The notes under the pieces are model-generated. The model searched no databases and was not told the origin of the DNA. It saw only the letters and a list, made by a program, of their open reading frames with translations. Of a stretch of DNA of 64,000 bases, positions 56,984 through 64,000 are shown piece by piece. The DNA lies in NCBI GenBank assembly GCA_964343705.1, contig CAYFJX010000006.1:70956-134955 (forward strand), given 5' to 3'. This DNA is from JAUSFM01 sp964343705. GTDB taxonomy: Archaea > Nanobdellota > Nanobdellia > Woesearchaeales > UBA12501. Position 1 is the first letter of the stretch. Each line of letters begins with the position of its first letter. The position numbers and the translations under genes were made by a program.

Positions 56984-57828
56984 CACAACACATTTACCTC
57001 TCCTCATGTTGTCTTGCAACAAGCAAAGATGTCAAAACAGTACTTGATACATACGCTGATGCAGGGGTATCGAATGTTGAGCTGAGTAGTTGTCATCCTC
57101 ACACACCAGATGTTCTTAATCTTGTACAATCCTACAACTTCAAGTATCTTGTTCACAACTACTTTCCCCCACCTCGCGAGCCTTTTTTCTCAAACTTCTC
57201 CTCTACAGACCAAGCAGTGCGTAAGAAAAGTATGACTCTTGCAAAAGAAGCAATTGTACTATGCACAAAAATAGGAAGCCCACTCTACACAGTGCACAGC
57301 GGGTTTCGACAGGATGTTGGCTCAGGCATAAACTTTGATCAAAACAAAGCAATAACACCTTACGACAAGGCCATTGCCATTTTTAGTACATCAATGCGTG
57401 AACTCGTAGCCTTTGCACATGATCATGGCGTCAAAATTGCTTTTGAAAACCAGCCAGCACTCACACCACGAGGAAATGTTTCTGAATTTATAACCTTCAA
57501 CAAAGCTGAAGAGTATACCACGCTCATCAACGACATTGGCCCTGAAAAAATAGGCATGCTCCTTGACGTGGCACACCTCGAGAACAGTGCAACAGTACTG
57601 GGATTTGACCTCGATACGTTTATTGAAAATGTCAAAGACCTTGTGCTTGAAGTACATGCATGCCAAAACAAACCAGATGGAGTTCATGCACACTTACCCC
57701 TCCAGCCAGGTAACAAGCTGTTACAAACGCTCAAGAAATTCAGTCATGTTCCAATTACACTTGAAGTATCGTCTGATATGCAAACACTCTTAGAACAAAT
57801 CAAGCTTGTACAAAACAACGTTAACTAG
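56980..57828 (+). CDS. Sugar isomerase/epimerase (xylose isomerase-like TIM barrel)
   Basis: A 282-residue AP-endonuclease-2/xylose-isomerase superfamily protein. Metal ligands are likely in VELSS, HSGF, AFENQP (Glu), LDVAHLE (Asp/His) and LEVHACQ. Such proteins epimerise or isomerise small sugars or inositols. Last gene of the nonulosonate operon, overlapping the aminotransferase by 4 nt. It may replace the hydrolysing 2-epimerase (LegG/NeuC) absent from this operon, which is inference. Confidence 0.8.
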   Translation: MTQHIYLSSCCLATSKDVKTVLDTYADAGVSNVELSSCHPHTPDVLNLVQSYNFKYLVHNYFPPPREPFFSNFSSTDQAVRKKSMTLAKEAIVLCTKIGSPLYTVHSGFRQDVGSGINFDQNKAITPYDKAIAIFSTSMRELVAFAHDHGVKIAFENQPALTPRGNVSEFITFNKAEEYTTLINDIGPEKIGMLLDVAHLENSATVLGFDLDTFIENVKDLVLEVHACQNKPDGVHAHLPLQPGNKLLQTLKKFSHVPITLEVSSDMQTLLEQIKLVQNNVN

Positions 57829-58600
57829 CAGTCCCGGTACCTTGCTTCTTACTTTCAAGTTTCTTAAATCGTAGATACACTGCAACACTAAAGATAATTG
57901 CACGAACTAAGCTATACGCAAAGTAGAACAGTAAGAACCATTCAAGGCGGTGAACTAAAACAAAGATCAGTATAAGCACTTTTATCAATAAATAATTACA
58001 AGGGATACAGAACAACGTAATTAACTTCTTTTTTAGACTTGTATCAACAAATAGCTTGCTAATCTTGTCAGTTGTCAGATCTTTACCAACAATAGCTTCA
58101 CCATCAAAAAATAAGATTGAATTTTTTATTTCTAAAATGTAAATTGCTACCTGTTGCAACAATGCGGTTAGGAAACCCAGTGAGAGATAGATTATGTTAC
58201 CAGTCATGTGGTATATTCCTACTCCAATCCCTGCAAAAAAGAATACAGGAGTTACAACATGGTACAACCTGCCAAGATAGTTTGCTTGAAAAACAGAAGT
58301 TTCTCCCCTATATCTGGCAACAGTTCCATCAAGCCAATCTCCAAACTCTGCAATAAACAGAAGAACACAACCCCCTATGGAAAACCAAAAATCTCCCACT
58401 GCAAGAAGTCCTGCAGCAACAAGGTGCATCACAATTGAAATCCAAGAAACCATGTTCCCTGTGAGTGGAGTACGAACAAGACCAGCAGCAAGAACTAAAT
58501 TAATGTAACGCATGGTCGTATCAAACGTACCATACAATCCTTGCCTGTTAAGTTCTTTTCCTCTGCTAAAAACAGCGTCTTTTAGCTTTTTACTGAACAT
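57821..58600 (-). CDS. CDP-alcohol phosphotransferase-like membrane protein with altered motif
   Basis: A 259-residue membrane protein with about six helices and the first half of the CDP-alcohol phosphotransferase motif, GDWLDGTVAR (D-x2-D-G-x2-A-R). The expected G-x3-D-x3-D afterwards is replaced by FQANYLGRLYH, so the third and fourth Asp, which bind the metal/attacking alcohol, are missing. It may use another residue (His or Tyr), or be inactive. TATA ctttaaata (58621-58631, minus) lies 31 nt before the ATG. It converges on the isomerase gene with an 8-nt overlap. Confidence 0.75.
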   Translation of the reverse strand: MFSKKLKDAVFSRGKELNRQGLYGTFDTTMRYINLVLAAGLVRTPLTGNMVSWISIVMHLVAAGLLAVGDFWFSIGGCVLLFIAEFGDWLDGTVARYRGETSVFQANYLGRLYHVVTPVFFFAGIGVGIYHMTGNIIYLSLGFLTALLQQVAIYILEIKNSILFFDGEAIVGKDLTTDKISKLFVDTSLKKKLITLFCIPCNYLLIKVLILIFVLVHRLEWFLLFYFAYSLVRAIIFSVAVYLRFKKLESKKQGTGTAS

Positions 58601-58708
58601 ACTTCTGGCTATTTTTGGTTCTTATTTAAAGTTTCTGTTGGGTGTTTCTGCCTTCTTAAATGGGTTCCAGTAATTTTATAAAGCATAACATAACGCCGAT
58701 GCACTACC

Positions 58709-60685
58709 ATGTGTGGAATAACAGGTGTTTACGACTTTAATGCACGCTTACAGCCAAGCATCAAAAAAGTTGCTACACGAATGACCAAACTCCTAGCTCA
58801 CCGCGGTTCAGACGATCGTGGAGTGCATCAGGTAGACAAGCATTGCGTGCTTGGACATGCTCGACTTTCTATTCTTGACCTGAGTAAAGCAGGCCACCAG
58901 CCAATGGCTGATGGTGACAAACATGTATGGATTACTTTCAATGGTGAAATTTACAATTTTGAAGAAATACGAAACGAGCTTATTGCGAAAGGGCACAACC
59001 TCACATCTCAAACAGACACTGAAGTAATCCTCTATGCGTACAAAGAATGGGGCATTGATTGTATCAAACGATTTAATGGCATGTTTGCCATGGCATTGTA
59101 TGACACGCAAACTCAAAGCCTTTTTATTGTTCGCGATCGGCTGGGAATCAAACCATTGTATTACACACGTCACCGAGACACCAAAGGCAAAGACATCTTC
59201 ATTTTTTCCTCAGAAATAAAATCATTACTTGCCTATCCAGGATGTAACAAAAAGTTAAACAAACAAGCCATTTCGAGTTATCTCTCATTCCGTTATAGCC
59301 TGGGTGAAGAAACACTGTTTGAAAACATTTATTCTCTTCAGCCTGGCACGTACATGGTTATTGCAAAGGATGGCAGCACTGAAACAGTTCCCTACTGGGA
59401 TATACCTCAGCTGCCCAGGCGTGATAGGGGTGAAGAGTACTATGCAAAACAAGTCAAGGAATTACTCACTGACTCAGTTAAGCTACGGATGATTTCAGAT
59501 GTTCCACTCGGTGCCTACCTCAGTGGAGGTCTTGATTCAAGTCTTGTCGTCGCAATAATGTCGCGTCTCACTGACAAACCAGTAAAAACATTCACTATAG
59601 GATTCTCTGAAAAAGAATACAATGAATTTGAGTATGCACGCCTTGTTGCTGACATGTACAAAGCAGACCATCACGAAATCTTGTTGCAACCTGACAAGTA
59701 TGTTGAAACACTCAAGAAACTTATCAAGTATAAGGACCTGCCTCTTAGTGTTCCCAATGAAGTGCCGCTTTACATCATGTCAAAGGAACTAAAAAAACAC
59801 ATCACTGTTGTTCTTAGTGGTGAAGGAGCTGATGAAATATTTGGTGGGTATGGGCGACTCTTCAGAAGTCCAACTGACTACAAAAAAATGAAGTTGTTAC
59901 GCTTGTTCCCAAAGAGTGTGGTGAAACGTTTTTTCCCTGATTTTATCAAAAAATACGGTCGCAATGGCAAACTAAGGAAATTTGCATCGCCAACTGATCA
60001 TTTCCTACATTTATATACGTACTTTCCTTTTGAAGAAAAAAAGTTCTTGTTCACTGATGAAATGAACGCCTTGCTTGCTGATGATTTCAGAGTAAAAAAC
60101 ATGTTCAAAAAATGTTTTGCAAAATACAAGAACTACACGTACGAAGAACAAATGCTGTTTGTGTTTGAAAAAATGCACTTGCCAGGCTTGCTTGGACGAG
60201 TTGACACATCTACTATGGCAACAACAGTGGAAGGCCGAGTTCCTTTTGTAGACCATCGCCTTGTTAGTTTTGTCTTGAGCATCCCACGAAAGTACAAAAT
60301 AAAATGGAAATCCTTTGGCGACCGAGTGGCATCACTATTCAAAACTTCTGATGATATCAGCGAAAAACATGATACTATAAAACATATTTTGAAAAAGGCA
60401 TTTAGAGGTTACTTGCCTCCTCCTGTTGTACATCGTAAGAAAATTGGTTTTCCTGTTCCTCTTGACTACTGGTTTAAAAATGACTTTAAAAAGCTCATCC
60501 AGGACGCGCTTTTAAGTGACAAAGCAAGAATAAAAAACGTTATAAACCAGCAGAATCTTGCTCGATGGATACAGTTCAACATTCAGAATCCAGAAAAGGA
60601 CAAGAAGTTTGGCCAAAAACTCTGGATGATTTACAATCTTGAATTGTGGCTACAAGAATATTTTACAGAGGCAGATCTGAAATGA
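58709..60685 (+). CDS. Glutamine-hydrolysing asparagine synthase-family amidotransferase
   Basis: A 658-residue AsnB-type enzyme. N-terminal glutaminase domain starts with Cys2 (MCGITGVYDF), HRGSDDRG, FNGEIYN and QTDTEV; the synthetase domain has the PP-loop YLSGGLDSSLV, SGEGADEIFGGY, and a conserved VPFVDHR. It is about 100 residues longer than plain AsnB, with C-terminal helical additions. In surface-glycan loci such enzymes often amidate a uronic acid or sugar nucleotide rather than aspartate, so a glycan role is likely. Overlaps the next gene by 4 nt. TATA attttataaag at about 58672-58682. Confidence 0.87.
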   Translation: MCGITGVYDFNARLQPSIKKVATRMTKLLAHRGSDDRGVHQVDKHCVLGHARLSILDLSKAGHQPMADGDKHVWITFNGEIYNFEEIRNELIAKGHNLTSQTDTEVILYAYKEWGIDCIKRFNGMFAMALYDTQTQSLFIVRDRLGIKPLYYTRHRDTKGKDIFIFSSEIKSLLAYPGCNKKLNKQAISSYLSFRYSLGEETLFENIYSLQPGTYMVIAKDGSTETVPYWDIPQLPRRDRGEEYYAKQVKELLTDSVKLRMISDVPLGAYLSGGLDSSLVVAIMSRLTDKPVKTFTIGFSEKEYNEFEYARLVADMYKADHHEILLQPDKYVETLKKLIKYKDLPLSVPNEVPLYIMSKELKKHITVVLSGEGADEIFGGYGRLFRSPTDYKKMKLLRLFPKSVVKRFFPDFIKKYGRNGKLRKFASPTDHFLHLYTYFPFEEKKFLFTDEMNALLADDFRVKNMFKKCFAKYKNYTYEEQMLFVFEKMHLPGLLGRVDTSTMATTVEGRVPFVDHRLVSFVLSIPRKYKIKWKSFGDRVASLFKTSDDISEKHDTIKHILKKAFRGYLPPPVVHRKKIGFPVPLDYWFKNDFKKLIQDALLSDKARIKNVINQQNLARWIQFNIQNPEKDKKFGQKLWMIYNLELWLQEYFTEADLK

Positions 60686-61455
60686 AAATCATCTTATTGG
60701 TGGCAGGAAAGGGAAGCAGACTCTATCCACTAACTAAAGACATTCCTAAATCACTCATACAGATGAATGATGGCAAGTCCATACTTGATAAACAGTTAGA
60801 AGCCATTGAAGAATGTGGTGTTAAAGACGTTGTATTAATCACTGGGTACCGCTCTCATATGATTGAAGAAAAAGTCAAGGATCATCCTTCTATGAACCTC
60901 AAAATTATTTTTAATCCTTTCTATGACATATCCAACAATCTTATGTCCTTATGGTTTGCACACCAAGAATTCAATGATGATGTAATTATCATAAACGGAG
61001 ATAATCTCTTTCATGCAGATGCATTAAAGAAACTAGTGGATGAGCAGAAAAGTAAAGGTATGTGCATGGTGATATCAAAAAAACCTGCGTATGATGATGA
61101 CGATATGAAAGTAAAAATCCAAGGAGATAGGGTGGTGGAAGTCAGCAAAAAGATAGCAAAAGACGAAGCACACGCAGAATCAGTTGGTATGATCAAAATC
61201 CACAAGGAAGGGCGAGAAACATTTGGTAAAATTCTTGACACTATGGCAAGAGATAAGGAAAACATCAATGTTTTTTGGTTGCATGCCATCCAAAAATACA
61301 TGAATGGCCAGGGTGGTATAAGTTACCTTGAGATTCCAGCAGAGCACTGGTTTGAAATGGACTTCCATCATGACTTTAGCATGATAAACCACTTGCTTGG
61401 CTTACGGTATCAAAACCTTGATTGGATTTGCAATGAGAAAAAAGGACCTCAGTGA
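60682..61455 (+). CDS. LicC-like phosphocholine/sugar nucleotidyltransferase
   Basis: A 257-residue NTP-transferase: MKIILLVAGKGSRLYPLTKD (nucleotide-binding GxGSRL), PKSLIQMN, ITGYRSHMIEE, and metal-binding INGDNLF (N-G-D). The short length and the lysine residues downstream resemble LicC/phosphocholine cytidylyltransferases, which make CDP-alcohols. With the atypical CDP-alcohol phosphotransferase nearby, it may make the CDP-alcohol substrate for head-group or glycan decoration. ATG 60682 overlaps the asparagine synthase stop by 4 nt. Confidence 0.82.
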   Translation: MKIILLVAGKGSRLYPLTKDIPKSLIQMNDGKSILDKQLEAIEECGVKDVVLITGYRSHMIEEKVKDHPSMNLKIIFNPFYDISNNLMSLWFAHQEFNDDVIIINGDNLFHADALKKLVDEQKSKGMCMVISKKPAYDDDDMKVKIQGDRVVEVSKKIAKDEAHAESVGMIKIHKEGRETFGKILDTMARDKENINVFWLHAIQKYMNGQGGISYLEIPAEHWFEMDFHHDFSMINHLLGLRYQNLDWICNEKKGPQ

Positions 61456-63098
61456 GTCTTCTCAAACTTTTTCATAATCTTCTTAATATTCTCTACAGCT
61501 CTCTTAGGTCCATCTGCATCTTTCTTGTAAAAGAACAATCGTACAAACTCCTTTCGTTTTGTATCAAGATCTTTTTGTAATTTTTTGTCAAATAGTACCT
61601 TCTGAACTGTACTCTGTAACTGTCCAGTATCGTTGGGATCCACTTTGATAACTGCCTTGCTGTTCTTAAAATACATGCCAGACCGGTCAACAAAATGGCG
61701 ATCATACAAATCAATCATGACAGTGGGGCGGTTAAGCAGGTTTGCCTCTGAAACTGTTGTTGAGAAAAACGAGACAAACGCGTCACACTCATGAATCAAC
61801 TCATATAACACATTTTTACCCATGCCCTCGACAACAGTGATGTTTGTAGCTTCAAGGTCTTCAATGACCTTTTGATACTCTTGTATCTCCTTTTCAAGCG
61901 GGTGGAGTTTAAGTTTAACAATGCAATTTCCACCATTAACCTCTTTTAGCTCAGCCAAGAACGTCTTCATATGCTGAAAATACTTCTCCTTTTCAATAAC
62001 ATTCTCATCTATCATAGGTGCTGTACAAAAGAGAACCACTGGAATCTTATTGGGTGTTTTTTCCTTTTTCCAATACACTTCAATATCCTGTAAAAACACA
62101 GGGCCTGTAACCACACTGCTTTCTGCAGGTGCACCAAGCTGGATATTTCGCTTTTTCTCAAGTTCATTATTGGAGAGAACAAAAAAGGTTTGAGGGTATG
62201 TCCATGTTGTGTATGGTAGGGTAAGTCCATGCATAAGCCTGATTGAAGGAATGCTTAATTTTTGTGCAGCCTGTATAGCAGCACGTTCAAGTGTCATTCC
62301 AGACGCGTACACCACCACAGCATCAACCTTTTTTTCAGTGAAGATCTTCTTGAAGGTTTCATAATACAACAGGGTTACTCCAATTGTTTGCCGTGAAAAA
62401 AAGAAGTCAAGAGCAGGTTCAAAAAATTGTAGGTATTCACTCTGTTTACCAGTAAGTGTTGCACGCAGACCTTTTTTGAATTCCTTCCAGGAGTTTTCAA
62501 GAATTTTCCCTTTTTTCTCAGAGCGCAATGCAATTTCCTTTGTCATTTCTCTGTGGATCAGGTGAGGGTACTGTGCCAGTTTTGATGAAGCCTTTGCTGA
62601 CAAGGCATCCATAACAACAACCCCTGCTTGAAGTTTTGGATCTTTTTGCGCTAGATGGTACACTGGATTAACACGATCAATACGCGTTATCTCATCACCT
62701 TCATGTTCAATCGCAATGGTGTGTGCCAGGAAAAGAACATTCTTTTTGTCTGTTTTTGTTTCTTCTTCTTTTTCTGGGTGACGTTTGCCTGCAACTCTTC
62801 GCTTGAGCTGGTCATTAATTTGCAAGCCTTCAGCAAGAATTCGTGAGTGTACACGTTTTTTGTACAAGTGCATTTTTGCACGAAGCTTAGTCTTTTTTTG
62901 TAGTTTTAGAAAATCATTAAAATTATCAAACTCGCGTGGAAGAAGATCTCTCATAAATCGAACCTTGCAAAACCACCAGAGGGGGATGCCCTCGTATTGG
63001 ATGCTGTTAATGGTGTTGCCCTTCACTTGTAGGTTGTCTAGGCTACAAATAAAGTCATACAAGGCATCCTTTTCTTGTCGCTCTGCTGGAGTCTCCAT
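61449..63098 (-). CDS. Putative GT-B glycosyltransferase/capsule-type transferase
   Basis: A 549-residue protein. The N-terminal 140 residues are helical and basic. The rest has two Rossmann-like halves (VLFLAHTIAI and later VVVYASGMTLE, RLMHGLTLPY), then KLKLHPLEKEIQEY and CDAFVSFFSTTVSEANLLNRP. KLHP and the 'FVSFFSTTVSEA..L..P' donor region recall CDP-glycerol glycerophosphotransferases and capsule sialyl/KDO-type GT-B enzymes. ATG 63098 is chosen, not GTG 63146, as TATA ctttatata (63121-63129, minus) is 31 nt upstream of it and within the longer frame. It converges with the LicC-like gene by 7 nt. Confidence 0.65.
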   Translation of the reverse strand: METPAERQEKDALYDFICSLDNLQVKGNTINSIQYEGIPLWWFCKVRFMRDLLPREFDNFNDFLKLQKKTKLRAKMHLYKKRVHSRILAEGLQINDQLKRRVAGKRHPEKEEETKTDKKNVLFLAHTIAIEHEGDEITRIDRVNPVYHLAQKDPKLQAGVVVMDALSAKASSKLAQYPHLIHREMTKEIALRSEKKGKILENSWKEFKKGLRATLTGKQSEYLQFFEPALDFFFSRQTIGVTLLYYETFKKIFTEKKVDAVVVYASGMTLERAAIQAAQKLSIPSIRLMHGLTLPYTTWTYPQTFFVLSNNELEKKRNIQLGAPAESSVVTGPVFLQDIEVYWKKEKTPNKIPVVLFCTAPMIDENVIEKEKYFQHMKTFLAELKEVNGGNCIVKLKLHPLEKEIQEYQKVIEDLEATNITVVEGMGKNVLYELIHECDAFVSFFSTTVSEANLLNRPTVMIDLYDRHFVDRSGMYFKNSKAVIKVDPNDTGQLQSTVQKVLFDKKLQKDLDTKRKEFVRLFFYKKDADGPKRAVENIKKIMKKFEKTH

Positions 63099-63142
63099 GA
63101 GCCGTGGGGATAAGTAGCTGTATATAAAGTTGCTTATAGAAG

Positions 63143-63646
63143 TCACTCAGAAGCTCTGCTTGGGCGTAATCGATTAACTAATTTTTGCATTCCAATAAGA
63201 AGCTCGTTTTTTACAAAGCCCCTCTTAGTGTAGTCTCCTGTTTCATAAATGTAAATTGCACGCTTAAAACATTTTCCTCTATCCTTGTCACCATCTGCTG
63301 TAAGTGCATGCACTTTTCTTGGATTAAAACCTTCTCGGTCAAGAACATATACTGCATTGATTTCAGCTGCCAGTTCAGAATCATCTAATTTATCAAAGTG
63401 GATTGGTGCACCACGATACGCTGCTATCTTTTCTTCTAACAGTTCTAAACCACCAGGTATTTTTGCAGCTGCATGCTGTTCCTCATGTGCTCGTGTCCTA
63501 AGCATCACATCATACCTATCCCTTTCCATGTAAGCAATATGAATGTGTATTTCTGGACCTTTTATGTACTGGTGTGGTCCCCATACAAAACAAATTCCTT
63601 CTGAGTGCGCTTCACCCATTGCCTCAGCCATGAGTCTAGGCATCAT
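63143..63646 (-). CDS. HExxH protein, C-terminal part of a TGA-interrupted gene
   Basis: A 167-residue frame with RAHEEQHAAAK (HExxH at about 53-57), the zinc-binding helix of metallopeptidases, followed by a helical segment SELAAEINAVYV that could hold a third ligand. It lies in the same reading frame as the 80-residue ORF upstream, with one TGA (63659-63661) and four codons between them. There is no good Shine-Dalgarno before ATG 63646. It may be the C-terminal part of one protein of about 252 residues. Confidence 0.5.
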   Translation of the reverse strand: MMPRLMAEAMGEAHSEGICFVWGPHQYIKGPEIHIHIAYMERDRYDVMLRTRAHEEQHAAAKIPGGLELLEEKIAAYRGAPIHFDKLDDSELAAEINAVYVLDREGFNPRKVHALTADGDKDRGKCFKRAIYIYETGDYTKRGFVKNELLIGMQKLVNRLRPSRASE

Positions 63647-63658
63647 ATATCTTGTTGC

Positions 63659-63901
63659 TCACGCGTTTGCTTGTTCTTCTGCTGTAACTGGGTCCACACC
63701 TTCCATCTCTATAAGTCGACGCTTATCATGCTCTGCTAAGAGCTTCTTGACTTTAGAAGGAATAGTTGTCGGCACCTCACGTGGCAAGAAAATGCTTTGT
63801 ACTATTGCACCCTCGTCATGATAAAACCATCCTTCTGGAAGAGGAACATGTAGGTCAGTAGCTTGCAAATGTGCAACAAAAAGTGATGAAATATCAGACA
63901 T
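63659..63901 (-). CDS. N-terminal part of the TGA-interrupted HExxH gene
   Basis: An 80-residue frame (MSDISSLFVAHLQATDLHVP...) preceded by a leaderless promoter (cttaaata 30 nt before the ATG). It ends at TGA 63659-63661, and the next 12 nt in frame lead to ATG 63646 of the HExxH protein. It has no recognised motif and would be the N-terminal segment if the gene is one unit. Confidence 0.45.
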   Translation of the reverse strand: MSDISSLFVAHLQATDLHVPLPEGWFYHDEGAIVQSIFLPREVPTTIPSKVKKLLAEHDKRRLIEMEGVDPVTAEEQANA

Positions 63902-63923
63902 GCTTTGGGGTGATTCTAGGGGG

Positions 63924-63931
63924 TATTTAAG
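63924..63931 (-). promoter_or_regulatory. TATA box, leaderless promoter
   Basis: Minus-strand cttaaata exactly 30 nt before the ATG at 63901, the same octamer and spacing as at 20931, 21596 and 36418. Confidence 0.6.
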
Positions 63932-64000
63932 CCTTATCCTTTTTCAGGGTGTGTCCCGAGAGTCTGATTAGGTTTAAAAAAAGGTTGTGAAGTATGGCTT

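Noticed and set aside
63143..63901. TGA as a selenocysteine codon
   Set aside because: No Cys-replacing context, no SECIS-like structure seen, and TGA is the usual stop in coupled gene overlaps.
1..64000. CRISPR arrays, IS elements, rRNA operon
   Set aside because: No regularly spaced repeats, no transposase-like protein with terminal repeats, and no 16S or 23S sequence were found.
63972..64000. Possible start of a plus-strand gene at 63994 with a gtttaaaaaa box
   Set aside because: Only seven bases of frame remain and the box-to-ATG distance (about 20 nt) is shorter than elsewhere here.

Overview
The window is archaeal chromosomal DNA. Archaeal hallmarks are a presenilin-type intramembrane protease, an NFACT/RqcH-family protein, a HerA-type ATPase, a Ski2/Mtr4-type RNA helicase, a TrmB-family regulator, TATA boxes (often cttaaata) about 30 nt upstream of start codons with almost no 5' leader, and a lone 5S rRNA gene with its own TATA box. 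Compact gene packing, many small membrane proteins, a truncated NFACT protein and two inteins suggest a DPANN-type lineage (Woesearchaeota-like). That placement is inference; no marker gene settles it.

Layout. 0-11 kb: mostly single genes (COG1325-like partial gene, presenilin-like protease, two lipoproteins, nitrilase-family amidase, intein-bearing HerA ATPase, truncated NFACT protein, GNAT acetyltransferase) and the 5S rRNA gene. 11.2-18.2 kb: a tight sugar-nucleotide operon (nucleotidyltransferase, GHMP sugar kinase, HAD phosphatase, phosphohexomutase, intein-bearing UDP-glucose dehydrogenase, small unknown protein). 18.2-23 kb: small unknown genes, including a PD-(D/E)XK-like protein, a secreted beta-rich lipoprotein, an HExxH protein and a gene split by an in-frame TAG. 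23-26 kb: RNA helicase and a TumE/TumA-like toxin-antitoxin pair. 26-33.6 kb (minus strand): sulfate-activation genes cysD and cysN separated by a free-standing LAGLIDADG endonuclease gene and a small gene, followed by an alkaline-phosphatase-superfamily hydrolase; upstream lie a UDP-sugar dehydrogenase and an SDR epimerase. 33.7-36.4 kb: GT4 glycosyltransferase and Wzx-like flippase.

36.4-46.3 kb is accessory: an orphan GHKL ATPase, a nucleotidyltransferase/RelE-like pair, an operon of two methyltransferases plus a frameshifted cobalamin-binding-type radical SAM gene, a possible beta-barrel protein with a structured leader, and an AT-rich pair (RHH-Fic fusion plus a 147-aa P-loop protein) whose second gene overlaps a TrmB regulator with three tandem sensor repeats. 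46.3-49.8 kb (minus): GT2 glycosyltransferase, CDP-alcohol phosphotransferase and an AP-superfamily enzyme. 49.9-57.8 kb: a nonulosonic-acid (sialic/legionaminic-like) operon that opens with a cytidylyltransferase fused to a class III aminotransferase. 57.8-64 kb: an atypical CDP-alcohol phosphotransferase, asparagine synthase, a LicC-like nucleotidyltransferase, a GT-B-like transferase and an HExxH protein gene split by an in-frame TGA.

Much of the window works towards one end: making activated sugars (UDP-glucuronate, possibly a heptose-like sugar, a nonulosonate), activating sulfate, and assembling and exporting surface glycans. Mobile or selfish elements (two inteins, one homing endonuclease, two or three toxin-antitoxin-like modules) are scattered through it.
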